Below, in pieces: positions 27,841 to 37,103 of a DNA stretch of 64,000 bases; positions within the stretch are counted from its first letter, which is position 1; every line of letters starts with the position of its first letter. Made by a program: the position numbers and the translations under genes. This DNA is from Bradyrhizobium diazoefficiens (GTDB lineage Bacteria; Pseudomonadota; Alphaproteobacteria; Rhizobiales; Xanthobacteraceae), in contig NZ_JAENXS010000002.1 in NCBI RefSeq assembly GCF_016612535.1, positions 992,001 to 1,056,000 on the forward strand. The letters are read 5' to 3'. The notes beneath the pieces were generated by a model that worked only from the letters and a program-made list of their open reading frames with translations, made no database searches and was not told the DNA's origin.

Positions 27841-28840
27841 GGAAGAGCTTCACCGCCCACCAGGTCAGCGCGGCGACGATCGCCGAGGCCGGCATCGTGA
27901 CCACCCAGGCATAGACGATCGAACTTGCCACGTTCCAGCGCACCGCCGAGAGTCGACGGGCGGCGCCGACGCCGACGATGGCGCCGGTGATGGTGTGGGT
28001 GGTCGAGACGGGAACCCCGAGGAAGGTCGCGATGAACAGGGTCGCGGCGCCACCGGTCTCGGCGCAAAAGCCCTGCATTGGCGTCAATTTTGTAATTCGC
28101 AGTCCCATGGTGCGCACGATGCGCCAGCCGCCCATCAGCGTCCCCATCGCCATGGCCGCCTGGCACGACAGCACCACCCAGAACGGCACGAAGAATTCTC
28201 CGCCGAGTTGGCCTTGCGAATACAGCAGCACGGCGATGATGCCCATGGTCTTCTGCGCGTCATTGCCGCCGTGGCCGAGCGAATAGAGTGAGGCTGAGGC
28301 GAATTGCAGGATGCGGAAGGCGCGGTCCACCGCGAATGGCGTCGACCGCACCGAGGCCCATGACACGATCGCAACCAGCATCATCGCGAGCAGGAAGCCG
28401 ACCAGCGGAGACAGCACAATCGCGATCACCGTTTTCGACAATCCGCTCCAGACCGCAGCCGAGAGTCCGGCCTTGGCCACCCCGGCTCCGAACAAACCGC
28501 CGATCAATGCGTGCGACGAGGACGACGGGATGCCGAGCGCCCAGGTCACGAGATTCCAGACGATGGCGCCGACAAGCGCCGCGAAGATCACCTGGGCGTC
28601 GACGATTGCGGGATCGATGATGCCGGTGCCGATGGTCTGGGCGACGTGCAGGCCGAACACCATGAAGGCGACGAAATTGAAGAACGCGGCCCAGAACACG
28701 GCAAATTGCGGCCGCAGCACCCGGGTCGAAACGATGGTCGCGATCGAGTTGGCGGCGTCGTGCAAGCCGTTCAGGAAGTCGAACAGCAGCGCGACGGCGA
28801 TCAGTCCGACCAGGACGGGAAGACCCAACGCAGCATCCAC
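27833..28840 (-). CDS. pit: Inorganic phosphate transporter, PiT family
   Basis: The 335-residue multi-span protein carries both copies of the PiT signature: [23 protein letters not shown] near the N-terminus, and [17 protein letters not shown] plus [15 protein letters not shown] further on. PiT carriers move metal-phosphate with protons or sodium. It lies directly downstream of a DUF47 gene, the rhizobial orfA-pit pairing. Its 3' end overlaps sugE by eight bases on the opposite strand. Confidence 0.94.
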   Translation of the reverse strand: MDAALGLPVLVGLIAVALLFDFLNGLHDAANSIATIVSTRVLRPQFAVFWAAFFNFVAFMVFGLHVAQTIGTGIIDPAIVDAQVIFAALVGAIVWNLVTWALGIPSSSSHALIGGLFGAGVAKAGLSAAVWSGLSKTVIAIVLSPLVGFLLAMMLVAIVSWASVRSTPFAVDRAFRILQFASASLYSLGHGGNDAQKTMGIIAVLLYSQGQLGGEFFVPFWVVLSCQAAMAMGTLMGGWRIVRTMGLRITKLTPMQGFCAETGGAATLFIATFLGVPVSTTHTITGAIVGVGAARRLSAVRWNVASSIVYAWVVTMPASAIVAALTWWAVKLFLR

Positions 28841-28855
28841 GGCGCGGCCCCTGCC

Positions 28856-29500
28856 CTAGACTTGCTCGATGACGATGCTGTTGATCTCGTTCGCGACGTC
28901 GTCGAAGCGATCGGCCACCTTTTCGAGGTGGTCGTAGATCTCCGCACCAACGATGAAGTCCATCGCGTTGCCCTCACGGTGCTTCAGGAACAATTCCTTC
29001 AGCCCGATATCCTGGAGGTCGTCGACCCGCCCCTCCAGCTTGGTCAGCTCTTCCGTGATCGCGGTCAGCATGGCCACGTTCTTGCCGATCTCCTGCATCA
29101 GCGGCAGCGCACGTCCAACAAGGTTGGCGCATTCGATCAGAAGTGCACCGATCTCGCGCATCGGCGGCTCGAAGGCGCGGACCTCGAACAGCATCACGGC
29201 CTTGGCCGTCTGCTGCATCTGGTCGATGGCATCGTCCATCGAGGTGATGAGGTTCTTGATGTCGCCGCGGTCGAACGGCGTGATGAACGTCCGGCGCACC
29301 GCCGTCAGCACCTCACGGGTGATGTTGTCGGCATCGTTCTCGAACTGGTTGACGCGCTGGCAATAGACCGGCGTCTCCTCGCCCCCGTTCAGTACGCCTT
29401 GGAGCGCGATTGCGCCCTGGATCACGGTCTGGGCGTGGCGGTCGAACAGGTCGAAGAACCGTTCTTCCTTGGGCAGGAAAGCGCGAAACCATCGCATCAT
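28856..29500 (-). CDS. DUF47 (PhoU-like) Pit accessory protein
   Basis: The 214-residue helical protein belongs to the DUF47 family, related to PhoU and usually encoded next to pit, where it modulates low-affinity phosphate uptake. It begins MMRWFRAFLPKEERFFDLF and includes FENDADNITREVL, a family-typical acidic motif. It lies 15 bases upstream of pit in one operon. A Pho-box-like repeat occurs in the upstream region at 29541-29558. Confidence 0.9.
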   Translation of the reverse strand: MMRWFRAFLPKEERFFDLFDRHAQTVIQGAIALQGVLNGGEETPVYCQRVNQFENDADNITREVLTAVRRTFITPFDRGDIKNLITSMDDAIDQMQQTAKAVMLFEVRAFEPPMREIGALLIECANLVGRALPLMQEIGKNVAMLTAITEELTKLEGRVDDLQDIGLKELFLKHREGNAMDFIVGAEIYDHLEKVADRFDDVANEINSIVIEQV

Positions 29501-29540
29501 GGGGAGAGTCTACCGGTTGGACTGGGCCGGCCCGAATGGG

Positions 29541-29558
29541 CCGTCACAAAACCGTCAT
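29541..29558 (+). promoter_or_regulatory. Pho-box-like direct repeat, opposite to operon direction
   Basis: CCGTCAC (29541-29547) and CCGTCAT (29552-29558) form a direct repeat with 11-bp period and an AAAA spacer, the format of PhoB sites (CTGTCAT-N4-CTGTCAT). It lies about 40 bases upstream of the DUF47 start but reads in the opposite direction from the operon. In Sinorhizobium meliloti PhoB represses orfA-pit, so a repressive role is conceivable. Binding is inferred only. Confidence 0.45.
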
Positions 29559-29654
29559 AGACCATTTTCGCCCGCGCGGGTGTCATCTGACGCCAGTGGC
29601 GCCGGATCGTCCACCGCTTTCAGTCGTCGGCTGAATCGAAGCCAGATCAATCGC

Positions 29655-30623
29655 TTAGAGTGACCGCCGGAAGTAATGCGCAAATTCGCCGACCACGCCG
29701 CGGCGGAACGTAAGCACGCAGATCACAAAGATCGAGCCCTGGATCACCGTCACCCACTGGCCAAAGCCCGCCAGATATTGCTGCATGGCAATGATCGCGA
29801 AGGCGCCGACCACGGGACCGAAAATGGTGCCGAGACCACCGACCAGCGTCATCAGCACGACCTCGCCCGACATCGACCAGTGCACATCGGTCAGCGAGGC
29901 ATTCTGGGCCACGAACACTTTCAGCGCGCCGGCGAAGCCTGCCAGCGTCCCCGACAAGACAAACGCCAGGAACTTATACTGGTCGGTCCGGTAGCCCAGC
30001 GAGATCGCGCGCGGCTCGTTCTCGCGGATCGACTTCAGCACCTCGCCGAACGGCGAGTTGATGATGCGGTAGATCAGCAGGAAACCCGCGAGGAAACCGA
30101 CCAGCACGACGTAATAGAGGACGGTCGGCTTCGACAGGTCGAGTACGCCGAACATGTGTCCCTGCGGAATGCCCTGGATGCCGTCCTCGCCATGGGTGAA
30201 TGGCGCCTGGAGGTAAATGAAGTACAGGAGCTGCGACAGCGCCAGCGTGATCATCGAGAAATAGATGCCCTGGCGGCGGATCGAGATGTAGCCGGTGACG
30301 AGCGACAGCACGAAGGCAGCCGCGATTCCGACGAGGATGCCGAGTTCAGGCGGGAGTGCCCATACTTTCAGCGCGTGCGCGCTGCAATAGCCGGCGGTGC
30401 CCATGAACATCGCGTGGCCGAACGACAGCAGGCCGCCATAGCCGATCAGAAGATTGAAGGCACAGGCGAGCAACGCGAAGCACAGCGCCTGCATCACGAA
30501 GAAGGGGTAGATGCCACTGAATGGCACCGAGGCCAGCAGCAGCGCCATCACCACGAACACGATCATCTCGTCGCGAATGGCGCGCGGGCTCACCGGCAGC
30601 GTGTCGTCCGTCAAGGCTGTCAT
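29655..30623 (-). CDS. livM: Branched-chain amino acid-type ABC transporter permease LivM
   Basis: The 322-residue inner membrane protein has about nine spans and the LivM hallmark sequences GYGGLLSFGHAMFMGTAGY and GGLGTIFGPVVGAF. It is last in the leftward livG-livF-livK-livH-livM operon. Its start lies one base past the livH stop, suggesting translational coupling. With LivH it forms the membrane channel. Confidence 0.94.
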   Translation of the reverse strand: MTALTDDTLPVSPRAIRDEMIVFVVMALLLASVPFSGIYPFFVMQALCFALLACAFNLLIGYGGLLSFGHAMFMGTAGYCSAHALKVWALPPELGILVGIAAAFVLSLVTGYISIRRQGIYFSMITLALSQLLYFIYLQAPFTHGEDGIQGIPQGHMFGVLDLSKPTVLYYVVLVGFLAGFLLIYRIINSPFGEVLKSIRENEPRAISLGYRTDQYKFLAFVLSGTLAGFAGALKVFVAQNASLTDVHWSMSGEVVLMTLVGGLGTIFGPVVGAFAIIAMQQYLAGFGQWVTVIQGSIFVICVLTFRRGVVGEFAHYFRRSL

Positions 30624-30624
30624 A

Positions 30625-31488
30625 TCAGGCTGCCCTTCCCGTCAATCCCGTTGGCTTCACCAAGAGCACCAGCACCATCAGCACGAACACGACGGTGTTG
30701 GAGGCCTCGGGGTAGAAATATTTGGTCAGGCCCTCGATCACGCCAAGTGCAAAACCGGTGATGATCGATCCCATGATCGATCCCATGCCGCCGATCACCA
30801 CCACCGCGAACACGACGATGATGAGGTCGGCGCCCATCAACGGCCGGACCTGGTTGATCGGCGCCGAAAGCACGCCGGCGAGTGCAGCGAGGCCGACGCC
30901 GAGGCCGTAGGTCAGCGTGATCATGCGCGGCACGTTGATGCCGAAGGCACGCACCAGCGTCGGGTTTTCAGTGGCGGCGCGGAGATAGGCGCCGAGCCGC
31001 GTCTTCTCGATCAGGAACCAGGTCGCAATGCACACCACCAGCGAGAAGATGACGACCCAGGCGCGATAGATCGGCAGGAACATGAAGCCGAGGTTCATGC
31101 CGCCCTTGAGCTGATCCGGAATCGCGTAAGGCATGCCGGAAGAGCCAAAATAATTTTGGAACACGCCCTGCACGATCAGCGCGATGCCGAAGGTCAGGAG
31201 CAGGCCGTAGAGATGGTCGAGCCCGGTCAGCCATTGCAGCATGGTCCGCTCCAGGATCATGCCGAAGATGCCAACGATGATCGGCGCGAACAGCAGCGCC
31301 CACCAGTAATTGATGCCGCCGAGGTTCAGCAGGAAATAGGCGACGAAGGCCCCCATCATGTAGAGCGCGCCATGGGCGAAATTGATGATGTTGAGCATGC
31401 CGAAGATCACGGCGAGCCCGAGACTGAGCAGCGCGTAGAACGAGCCGTTGATCAGTCCCACCAGTAGCTGAGCAAAAAGAGCCTGCAT
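30625..31488 (-). CDS. livH: Branched-chain amino acid-type ABC transporter permease LivH
   Basis: The 287-residue permease begins MQALFAQLLVGLINGSFYALLSLGLAVIFG and carries NFAHGALYMMGAF and GGMGSIMGSIITGF, the usual LivH motifs. It lies between the binding protein and livM genes and pairs with LivM in the membrane. The substrate is set by the binding protein and need not be leucine. Confidence 0.94.
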   Translation of the reverse strand: MQALFAQLLVGLINGSFYALLSLGLAVIFGMLNIINFAHGALYMMGAFVAYFLLNLGGINYWWALLFAPIIVGIFGMILERTMLQWLTGLDHLYGLLLTFGIALIVQGVFQNYFGSSGMPYAIPDQLKGGMNLGFMFLPIYRAWVVIFSLVVCIATWFLIEKTRLGAYLRAATENPTLVRAFGINVPRMITLTYGLGVGLAALAGVLSAPINQVRPLMGADLIIVVFAVVVIGGMGSIMGSIITGFALGVIEGLTKYFYPEASNTVVFVLMVLVLLVKPTGLTGRAA

Positions 31489-31577
31489 CGATCCGGTACC
31501 CGGTCCCCGTTGTTTCGTTCGGCCTTGCTTGAAGAGCCCGCCGGCGGCCCACGACCGCGGACGGGCATGTTCGATGT

Positions 31578-32801
31578 CTATTTCTTCGCCAGCGGACAGG
31601 CACTTTCCGAAAGCGGCCTGAACGCCTTGTCTGCCGGGGTCGTGCCAATCAGCTTGTAGTAGTCCCAGGGCCCTTTTGATTCCGAAGGCTTCTTCACTTC
31701 AAACAGGTACGCGGGATGCAGCGCACGGCCGTTCGGCTCGATGCTGCCCTTGCCGAACAACGGATCGTCGGTCGGCATCTCCTTCATTTTCGCGACGACC
31801 TTGGCGCCGTCGTGCGGATTTCCGCCAAGGGCCTCGACCGCCTTGATATAATGCAGCAAGCCTGAATAGACGCCCGCCTGGACCATGGTCGGCATCGCCT
31901 TGTTCTTCATGCGCTCGGCGAACCGCTTCGAAAACGCGCGGGTCTGATCGTTCTCATCCCAATAGAATGTCGAACTCAGATTAAGGCCTTGCGCGACATT
32001 GAGGCCGAGCGAGTGAACGTCGGTAAGAAACAGCAGCAGGCCCGCCAGCTTCTGACCGCCCTTGACGATGCCGAATTCCGCGGCCTGCTTGATCGTGTTG
32101 GAGGTGTCACCGCCGGCATTCGCCATGCCGATGATCTTCGCCTTGGAGGCCTGGGCCTGCAGCAGGAAAGAGGAGAAATCGGCGTTGTTCAAGGGGACCT
32201 TGACGTCTCCCAGAACCTTGCCCCCCGACGCCGTGACGACTGCGGCGGTGTCGCGCTCGAGAGCGTGACCGAAGGCATAGTCGGCCGTGATGAAAAACCA
32301 GGTATCGCCGCCGGCCTTCACCAATGCCTGTCCTGTGCTGTGCGCCAGCATGTAGGTGTCATAGGTCCAGTGCACCGTATTGGGCGTGCACTGCGCGTTG
32401 GTGAGATCGGACGTCGCCGCGCCCGAATTGATCATGACCGAATTCTTTTCCTTCACGACGTTGTTCACGGCCAGCGCTACGCCGGAGTTCAGCACGTCCA
32501 TGAAGACGTCGACCTTTTCGACGTCGATCCACTGCCGCGCGATTGCGGTCGCCACGTCGGGCTTGTTCTGATGGTCGGCGGAGATCAGGTCGAGCTTCCA
32601 GCCCTTCGCGGCAAGCCCGGAATCCTCGATAGCCATCTGGGCAGCCACAGTCGAGCCGGGACCGCCAAGGTCGGCATAGAGTCCCGAATTGTCGGTGAGC
32701 ACGCCGATCTTGATGGTCTTGTCCTGTGCGAAGGCTACGCCAGCGGTGGTCACGGCCAACGCCGTGCCGAGCAAAAACGACGCAATCAATTTTGTCTTCA
32801 T
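31578..32801 (-). CDS. Branched-chain amino acid-type ABC transporter substrate-binding protein
   Basis: The 407-residue periplasmic protein has a signal peptide (cleavage near TAGVAFA-QD) and a LivK-like type I binding fold. It shares long identical stretches with the orphan binding protein at 17000-18226 (DHQNKPD, YDTYMLA, ADYAFG, FSSFLLQAQ, NAGGDT, DVHSLGL). Residues differ in regions that could line the ligand pocket: NSGAATSDLTNAQC here against NNGGASADLTGKAC there. The operon context shows it feeds LivHMGF. Confidence 0.92.
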   Translation of the reverse strand: MKTKLIASFLLGTALAVTTAGVAFAQDKTIKIGVLTDNSGLYADLGGPGSTVAAQMAIEDSGLAAKGWKLDLISADHQNKPDVATAIARQWIDVEKVDVFMDVLNSGVALAVNNVVKEKNSVMINSGAATSDLTNAQCTPNTVHWTYDTYMLAHSTGQALVKAGGDTWFFITADYAFGHALERDTAAVVTASGGKVLGDVKVPLNNADFSSFLLQAQASKAKIIGMANAGGDTSNTIKQAAEFGIVKGGQKLAGLLLFLTDVHSLGLNVAQGLNLSSTFYWDENDQTRAFSKRFAERMKNKAMPTMVQAGVYSGLLHYIKAVEALGGNPHDGAKVVAKMKEMPTDDPLFGKGSIEPNGRALHPAYLFEVKKPSESKGPWDYYKLIGTTPADKAFRPLSESACPLAKK

Positions 32802-32834
32802 GCTATTTCCCCCATGAATCCTCTTGTGGCCGTC

Positions 32835-33581
32835 CTAGACGCCGAGATAGGTGTGGAGCTTGTCCATGTTGGCGGCAAGCTCCGAGTTCGAAAATCCGTC
32901 AATGATCTTGCCGTGCTCGACCACATAATAACGGTCGGCCACGGTGGATGCGAACCGGAAGTTCTGCTCGACCAAAAGGATCGTAAAGCCCTCTTTCTTC
33001 AGCCGCGCAATGGTGTGACCGATCTGCTGGATGATCACCGGGGCGAGACCCTCGGTCGGCTCGTCCAGCATCAGGAAGCTGGCACCGGTGCGCAGGATGC
33101 GCGCGATCGCCAGCATCTGCTGCTCGCCGCCGGACAGCTTGGTGCCTTGGCTGTTGAGCCGTTCCTTCAGGTTCGGAAACAGGTCGAAGATCTGCTCGAG
33201 CGGCAGTCCCCCTGCCCGCACCACCGGCGGCAGCAAGAGATTCTCCCGCACGTCGAGGCTGGAGAAGATTCCACGCTCCTCCGGGCAGAACGCGATACCC
33301 ATCCGCGCGATCTTGTCGGAGGTCGTGCGGATGATCTCCTGATCGTTGAATCTGATCGAGCCGGCACGCTTGCCGATGATACCCATGATCGACTTCAGCG
33401 TGGTCGTCTTGCCGGCGCCGTTGCGCCCGAGCAGCGTGACGACCTCGCCCGCATTCACGTCGAAGTCGATCCCGTGCAGGATGTGGGACTCGCCGTACCA
33501 GGCTTCGAGGTTGCGGACCTGGAGAATGTTGCCTCCGGTCGCGGCCTTCGCCGGAGCATCGGCCATTGCAGTCTCAGGCAT
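32835..33581 (-). CDS. livF: ABC transporter ATP-binding protein LivF
   Basis: This nucleotide-binding subunit has Walker A GRNGAGKTT, signature LSGGEQQMLAIAR and Walker B FLMLDEPTEGLAP, the LivF-type sequence. The start is set at 33581 (MPETAMADAP): its ATG overlaps the end of livG by eight bases, which argues for coupling, although the open frame extends to 33650. The product has 248 residues. Confidence 0.95.
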   Translation of the reverse strand: MPETAMADAPAKAATGGNILQVRNLEAWYGESHILHGIDFDVNAGEVVTLLGRNGAGKTTTLKSIMGIIGKRAGSIRFNDQEIIRTTSDKIARMGIAFCPEERGIFSSLDVRENLLLPPVVRAGGLPLEQIFDLFPNLKERLNSQGTKLSGGEQQMLAIARILRTGASFLMLDEPTEGLAPVIIQQIGHTIARLKKEGFTILLVEQNFRFASTVADRYYVVEHGKIIDGFSNSELAANMDKLHTYLGV

Positions 33582-34329
33582 GACCGGCTCCCAGATAGGC
33601 TTCCTTGACGCGCTCGTCCTTGGTGAGCTCGGTGTAATGGCCCTGCGCAAGCACCTGCCCGCGCGTCAGCACGGTGATGATGTCGGACAGATTGGCCACG
33701 ACGCTCAGATTATGCTCGACCATCAGGATGGTGTATTTCGCCGAGATGCGCTTGATCAGCGCCGCGATCTTATCGATGTCCTCGTGACCCATGCCGGCCA
33801 TCGGCTCGTCCAGAAGCATCATCTCCGGATCGAGCGCGAGCGTGGTCGCGATCTCGAGCGCGCGCTTGCGCCCATAGGGCATTTCGACCGCCGGCGTATT
33901 GGCGAACTCGCTGAGGCCGACATCGTTCAACAAGTCACGGGCGCGATCGTTGAAGCGATTCAGCACAGACTTCGAGCGCCAGAAATCGAACGAACTGCCG
34001 TGCTGGCGCTGGAGCGCGACACGAACGTTTTCCAGAGCGGTCATGTGCGGAAACACCGCCGAGATCTGGAACGAACGCACCAGCCCCAAGCGCGCGACGT
34101 CGGCCGGCGCCATCGCGGTGATGTCCTGCCCCTTGTACAGGATTTTTCCGGCAGACGGTTTGAGGAACTTGGTCAGAAGATTGAAACACGTCGTCTTGCC
34201 GGCCCCGTTCGGGCCGATCAACGCGTGGATACTCCCACGGCGCACCTTGAGCGCAACGTCGCGGACGGCGAAGAAACCCGCGAACTCCTTGGTCAAGCCT
34301 TCCGTTTCGAGAATGAACTCATCGGCCAA
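33574..34329 (-). CDS. livG: ABC transporter ATP-binding protein LivG
   Basis: This 251-residue ATPase heads the liv operon. It has Walker A GPNGAGKTT, signature region MPYGRKRALEIATTLALDP and Walker B MLLDEPMAGM; the YGRKRALE form replaces canonical LSGGQ, as in many LivG proteins. Its stop overlaps the livF start. No obvious operator was seen in the 342-base region upstream. Confidence 0.95.
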   Translation of the reverse strand: MADEFILETEGLTKEFAGFFAVRDVALKVRRGSIHALIGPNGAGKTTCFNLLTKFLKPSAGKILYKGQDITAMAPADVARLGLVRSFQISAVFPHMTALENVRVALQRQHGSSFDFWRSKSVLNRFNDRARDLLNDVGLSEFANTPAVEMPYGRKRALEIATTLALDPEMMLLDEPMAGMGHEDIDKIAALIKRISAKYTILMVEHNLSVVANLSDIITVLTRGQVLAQGHYTELTKDERVKEAYLGAGHA

Positions 34330-34671
34330 ACAGATTTCCCCCCGCCCGCGCGAACCGCGCGTGGCTGTCCTTGTTACTTCGGCTTTCCGGAGGCCTTGGA
34401 GCCTTCCCGGAACGCCGCCTCCGGGCGCGGAATATGCCGGAGGTGACGGGGGTTAGGCAAGGCGGAAAGCTGAGCAGGTCAGGCCTCCGGCCGGGAGGCT
34501 TATGCTCCCTTAGTTGGAGGTTTTGTGACGTCGCGCCTGCCGGCCTCCCGGTTCGCAAGACACCGGTCATCAAGCCGTCGTTAACGATCTTTGGTCCCGC
34601 GCGCCAGCCTTCATCAAAAATTTTCCCGCAGGCCCGATCATGCGCGGGTTTCATTCGCCGGGAATATTGTT
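34330..34671. other. Intergenic region between livG and the PAS gene
   Basis: Divergent promoters should lie here. A six-pair hairpin (GCCTCC 34483-34488, GGAGGC 34494-34499) is present. I see no gene, riboswitch or repeat that I can support. Confidence 0.35.
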
Positions 34672-35322
34672 TTGGATTTCACCAGCGCCGCTCCCTCCAT
34701 CGTCAAATCGATTAAGCAACGCGATCTCCTGAACACATGGCTGCGACTTTATGCGCGCCAACAGGTTGCGCCGGCGATCTGGGAGTATCAGCCCGCGCGG
34801 CTCGAGGAAGAGCAGTCCGATCTCATCTACTACACGGTGGACAATTCGCCGCCGACGCCGCGTCTGACCATCCAGAGCGAAGGCACGCGCATCTCGCGCG
34901 CCTACGGCCATACCGGCAAGGGGATCCTGCTCGACGACTATGTCGGGCCGCGGCTCGCACCCTTCGTGATGCCGGTCTATCATGAATGCGTGGCACGCGG
35001 GCTTCCGGTCTATAGCGTTGCCGACGTCGACGACATCTACGGCCGCATCGTCGCCTATGAACGGCTGCTGCTGCCTTTCCTGACCGACGACAAGGTCAGC
35101 CACGTCATCGCATCGCTCAAGACCTTCTGCGAGGACGGCGGCTTCGAGATCAAAAATCTGCTGCGCGGAAATGACGCGCTGCCGCGGCCGAAACTGCGAA
35201 CGGTGATCGACCGCGACCTGTTTCACCGCGCCCCGGGCCGGATCGCGGCCGCTGACGTCGTCGAATTCTCCGATCAGTCCGGTGGTCCCGGCGTCACCGC
35301 CGAGATCATCGAGCTGAACTAG
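34672..35322 (+). CDS. PAS domain-containing protein
   Basis: From TTG 34672 (LDFTSAAPSIVKSIKQRDLL) the product has 216 residues. The core (PARLEEEQSDLIYYTVDN, YGHTGKGILLDDY, RIVAYERLLLPFL) has the alternating pattern of a PAS-like sensory domain found in a bradyrhizobial protein group. No output domain such as a kinase or GGDEF follows. TTG is chosen over an upstream ATG at 34591 because GGGA precedes it and conservation starts there. The signal sensed is unknown. Confidence 0.7.
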   Translation: MDFTSAAPSIVKSIKQRDLLNTWLRLYARQQVAPAIWEYQPARLEEEQSDLIYYTVDNSPPTPRLTIQSEGTRISRAYGHTGKGILLDDYVGPRLAPFVMPVYHECVARGLPVYSVADVDDIYGRIVAYERLLLPFLTDDKVSHVIASLKTFCEDGGFEIKNLLRGNDALPRPKLRTVIDRDLFHRAPGRIAAADVVEFSDQSGGPGVTAEIIELN

Positions 35323-35329
35323 CTCTTGA

Positions 35330-35695
35330 CTAGCTCTTGCGCAATTTGGCGCCGACTTCCTTGTCGTAGATGTCCGGCTTGAAGCCGACCAGCAGCTTGC
35401 CGCCGATTTCGAGCACCGGACGCTTGATCATCGATGGTTGCGCTAGCATTAGCGCCAGCGCCTTCTTTTCCGTCAGGCCATCCTTGTCGGCTTCGGGCAG
35501 CTTCTTGAAGGTGGTGCCGGCGCGATTGAGCAGCGTCTCCCAGCCGAGCTTGTCGCTCCATTGCTTGAGCTTGTCCTTCTCCACGCCCGCAGCCTTGTAG
35601 TCGTGGAACTCGTAGGCGACGCCGTGGGTGTCGAGCCAGGCGCGAGCCTTCTTCATGGTGTCGCAGTTCTTGATGCCGTAGATGATGTTGGGCAA
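35330..35695 (-). CDS. ArsC/Spx-family (YffB-like) thioredoxin-fold protein
   Basis: The conserved part starts PNIIYGIKNCDTMKKARAWL, holding the single N-terminal Cys typical of YffB/ArsC-like proteins, and ends with RPVLEIGGKLLVGFKPDIYD. Arsenate reductase activity is not implied; YffB relatives are glutathione-dependent reductases of unclear substrate. A TTG at 35695 gives about 120 residues and matches the family start, while an in-frame start at 35812 adds an Arg-rich stretch with no resemblance to the family. Confidence 0.82.
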   Translation of the reverse strand: MPNIIYGIKNCDTMKKARAWLDTHGVAYEFHDYKAAGVEKDKLKQWSDKLGWETLLNRAGTTFKKLPEADKDGLTEKKALALMLAQPSMIKRPVLEIGGKLLVGFKPDIYDKEVGAKLRKS

Positions 35696-35797
35696 GACGG
35701 TCCTCGTGCGTCGTGACGTGCTGCGGCGTTGTACGAAACTCCGCTTCGCGCGACAACATTGCCAGCCACGGTTTGACATCTCCCGAACGGACACGCC

Positions 35798-36169
35798 ATG
35801 CACGTCACCCACGATCCCGCAGCATCCGCCTCACCGACCATCGACTTCAACACGTTCCTCGCGGTCGATATCCGCGTCGGCACCATCGTGGATGCCAAAC
35901 CGTTTCCGGAAGCGCGCAAGCCGGCGTGGCGGCTGTGGATCGACTTCGGCCCGACCATCGGCGTACGCAAGAGCTCGGCGCAGATCACCGAAAACCATCC
36001 GCTCGAGACGCTGGTGGGACAGCAGGTCGCCGCCGTGGTCAATTTTCCGCCGCGCCAGATCGGACCGGTCGTCTCCGAGGTGCTGACGCTCGGCTTCCCC
36101 GATGCCGACGGCAAGGTCGTGCTGCTGCAGCCGAGCAAGCCGGTGCCGAACGGCGGGCGGCTGTTCTAG
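35798..36169 (+). CDS. csaA: tRNA-binding domain chaperone CsaA-like protein
   Basis: The 123-residue protein is a stand-alone tRNA-binding (EMAP/Trbp111) OB fold. It shows FLAVDIRVGTIVDAKPFPEARKPAW, then KSSAQITENH, VAAVVNFPPRQIGP and SEVLTLGF, the CsaA signature order. CsaA was described as a secretion-related chaperone in Bacillus. It is transcribed divergently from the YffB-like gene, with starts about 100 bases apart. Confidence 0.88.
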   Translation: MHVTHDPAASASPTIDFNTFLAVDIRVGTIVDAKPFPEARKPAWRLWIDFGPTIGVRKSSAQITENHPLETLVGQQVAAVVNFPPRQIGPVVSEVLTLGFPDADGKVVLLQPSKPVPNGGRLF

Positions 36170-36171
36170 CC

Positions 36172-36876
36172 TCACGGCCGCTTCGGAATGTTGAGCCCGC
36201 TCTGCACAGCCGGACGCGCAAGCCCGCGTTCGAGCCAGCCCGCGACCGACTTGAACTGGCTGAATTCGACGAGATCGCCGGCGCCGTAGAAGCCGACGAG
36301 ATTGCGCACCCAGCCGAGCATCGAGATGTCGGCGATGGTGTAGTCGTCATCCATGAACCATTGCCGGCCGGAAAGATGCGTCTCCATCACGCCAAGCAGG
36401 CGCTTGGCCTCGCCCACATAGCGCTCGAGCGGACGCTTGTCCTCAAAGTCCTTGCCGGCGAATTTGTGGAAGAAGCCGACCTGGCCGAACATCGGTCCGA
36501 TGCCGCCCATCTGGAAATGCACCCACTGGACAGTCTGGTAGCGGCGGGCGGCATCCAGCGGCAAAAGCTTGCCGGTCTTCTCCGCGAGATATTGCAGCAT
36601 CGCCCCGGACTCGAACAGCGGCAGCGGCTTGCCGCCGGGGCCATTGGGGTCAAGCATCGCCGGAATCTTGCCGTTCGGATTGAGCGAAAGGAATTCCGCC
36701 GTCTTCTGATCGTCCTTGCCGAAGTCAACGAGATGGACCTCGTAAGGCAGCCCGATCTCCTCCAGCATGATGGAAACCTTGACGCCGTTCGGCGTCGGCA
36801 GGGAATAGAGCTGGAGCAACTCCGGATGCTTGGCCGGCCAGCGCTTGGTGATGGGAAAGGCGGAGAGATCGGACAT
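36172..36876 (-). CDS. Glutathione S-transferase family protein (YghU/YfcG-like)
   Basis: The 234-residue protein has a thioredoxin-fold N-terminal domain (LQLYSLPTPNGVKVSIMLEE) with a TPNG motif like the disulphide-bond oxidoreductases YfcG and YghU. A helical C-terminal domain follows (MDDDYTIADISMLGWVRNL). ATG 36876 (MSDLSAFPITKRW) is preferred to 36906. It converges with csaA, two bases apart. Confidence 0.88.
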   Translation of the reverse strand: MSDLSAFPITKRWPAKHPELLQLYSLPTPNGVKVSIMLEEIGLPYEVHLVDFGKDDQKTAEFLSLNPNGKIPAMLDPNGPGGKPLPLFESGAMLQYLAEKTGKLLPLDAARRYQTVQWVHFQMGGIGPMFGQVGFFHKFAGKDFEDKRPLERYVGEAKRLLGVMETHLSGRQWFMDDDYTIADISMLGWVRNLVGFYGAGDLVEFSQFKSVAGWLERGLARPAVQSGLNIPKRP

Positions 36877-36906
36877 CGGAACCTTCGATCTGCTGTTGAG
36901 GCGCAT

Positions 36907-37103
36907 CTAATCTAGGTGAGGACTAGTATGACGCAACCTTCAATAATTGATCTCCATGCGCAATCCGCGTGGATCGACCTCCTCACCTCCAACGCGCTGC
37001 GAGCTGTCGCGCACCGCGATCGCACAGGCACGGGCGCGGATGAGATCGTCGCGACCAATGCCGGTGCCGTGGCGCTGCGTCAGATAGTTTGGCACGCTCG
37101 CGA
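36907..37103. other. Short intergenic region with unsupported ORFs
   Basis: A 69-codon forward frame and the tail of a reverse frame ending DPRGLRMEINY cross here. The latter vaguely recalls the end of VOC-family proteins, but too little is present to claim even a remnant. Confidence 0.25.

Noticed and set aside
31989..33608. 539-codon forward frame
   Set aside because: It is opposite the liv binding protein and livF genes. Asp/Arg/His-rich shadow sequence.
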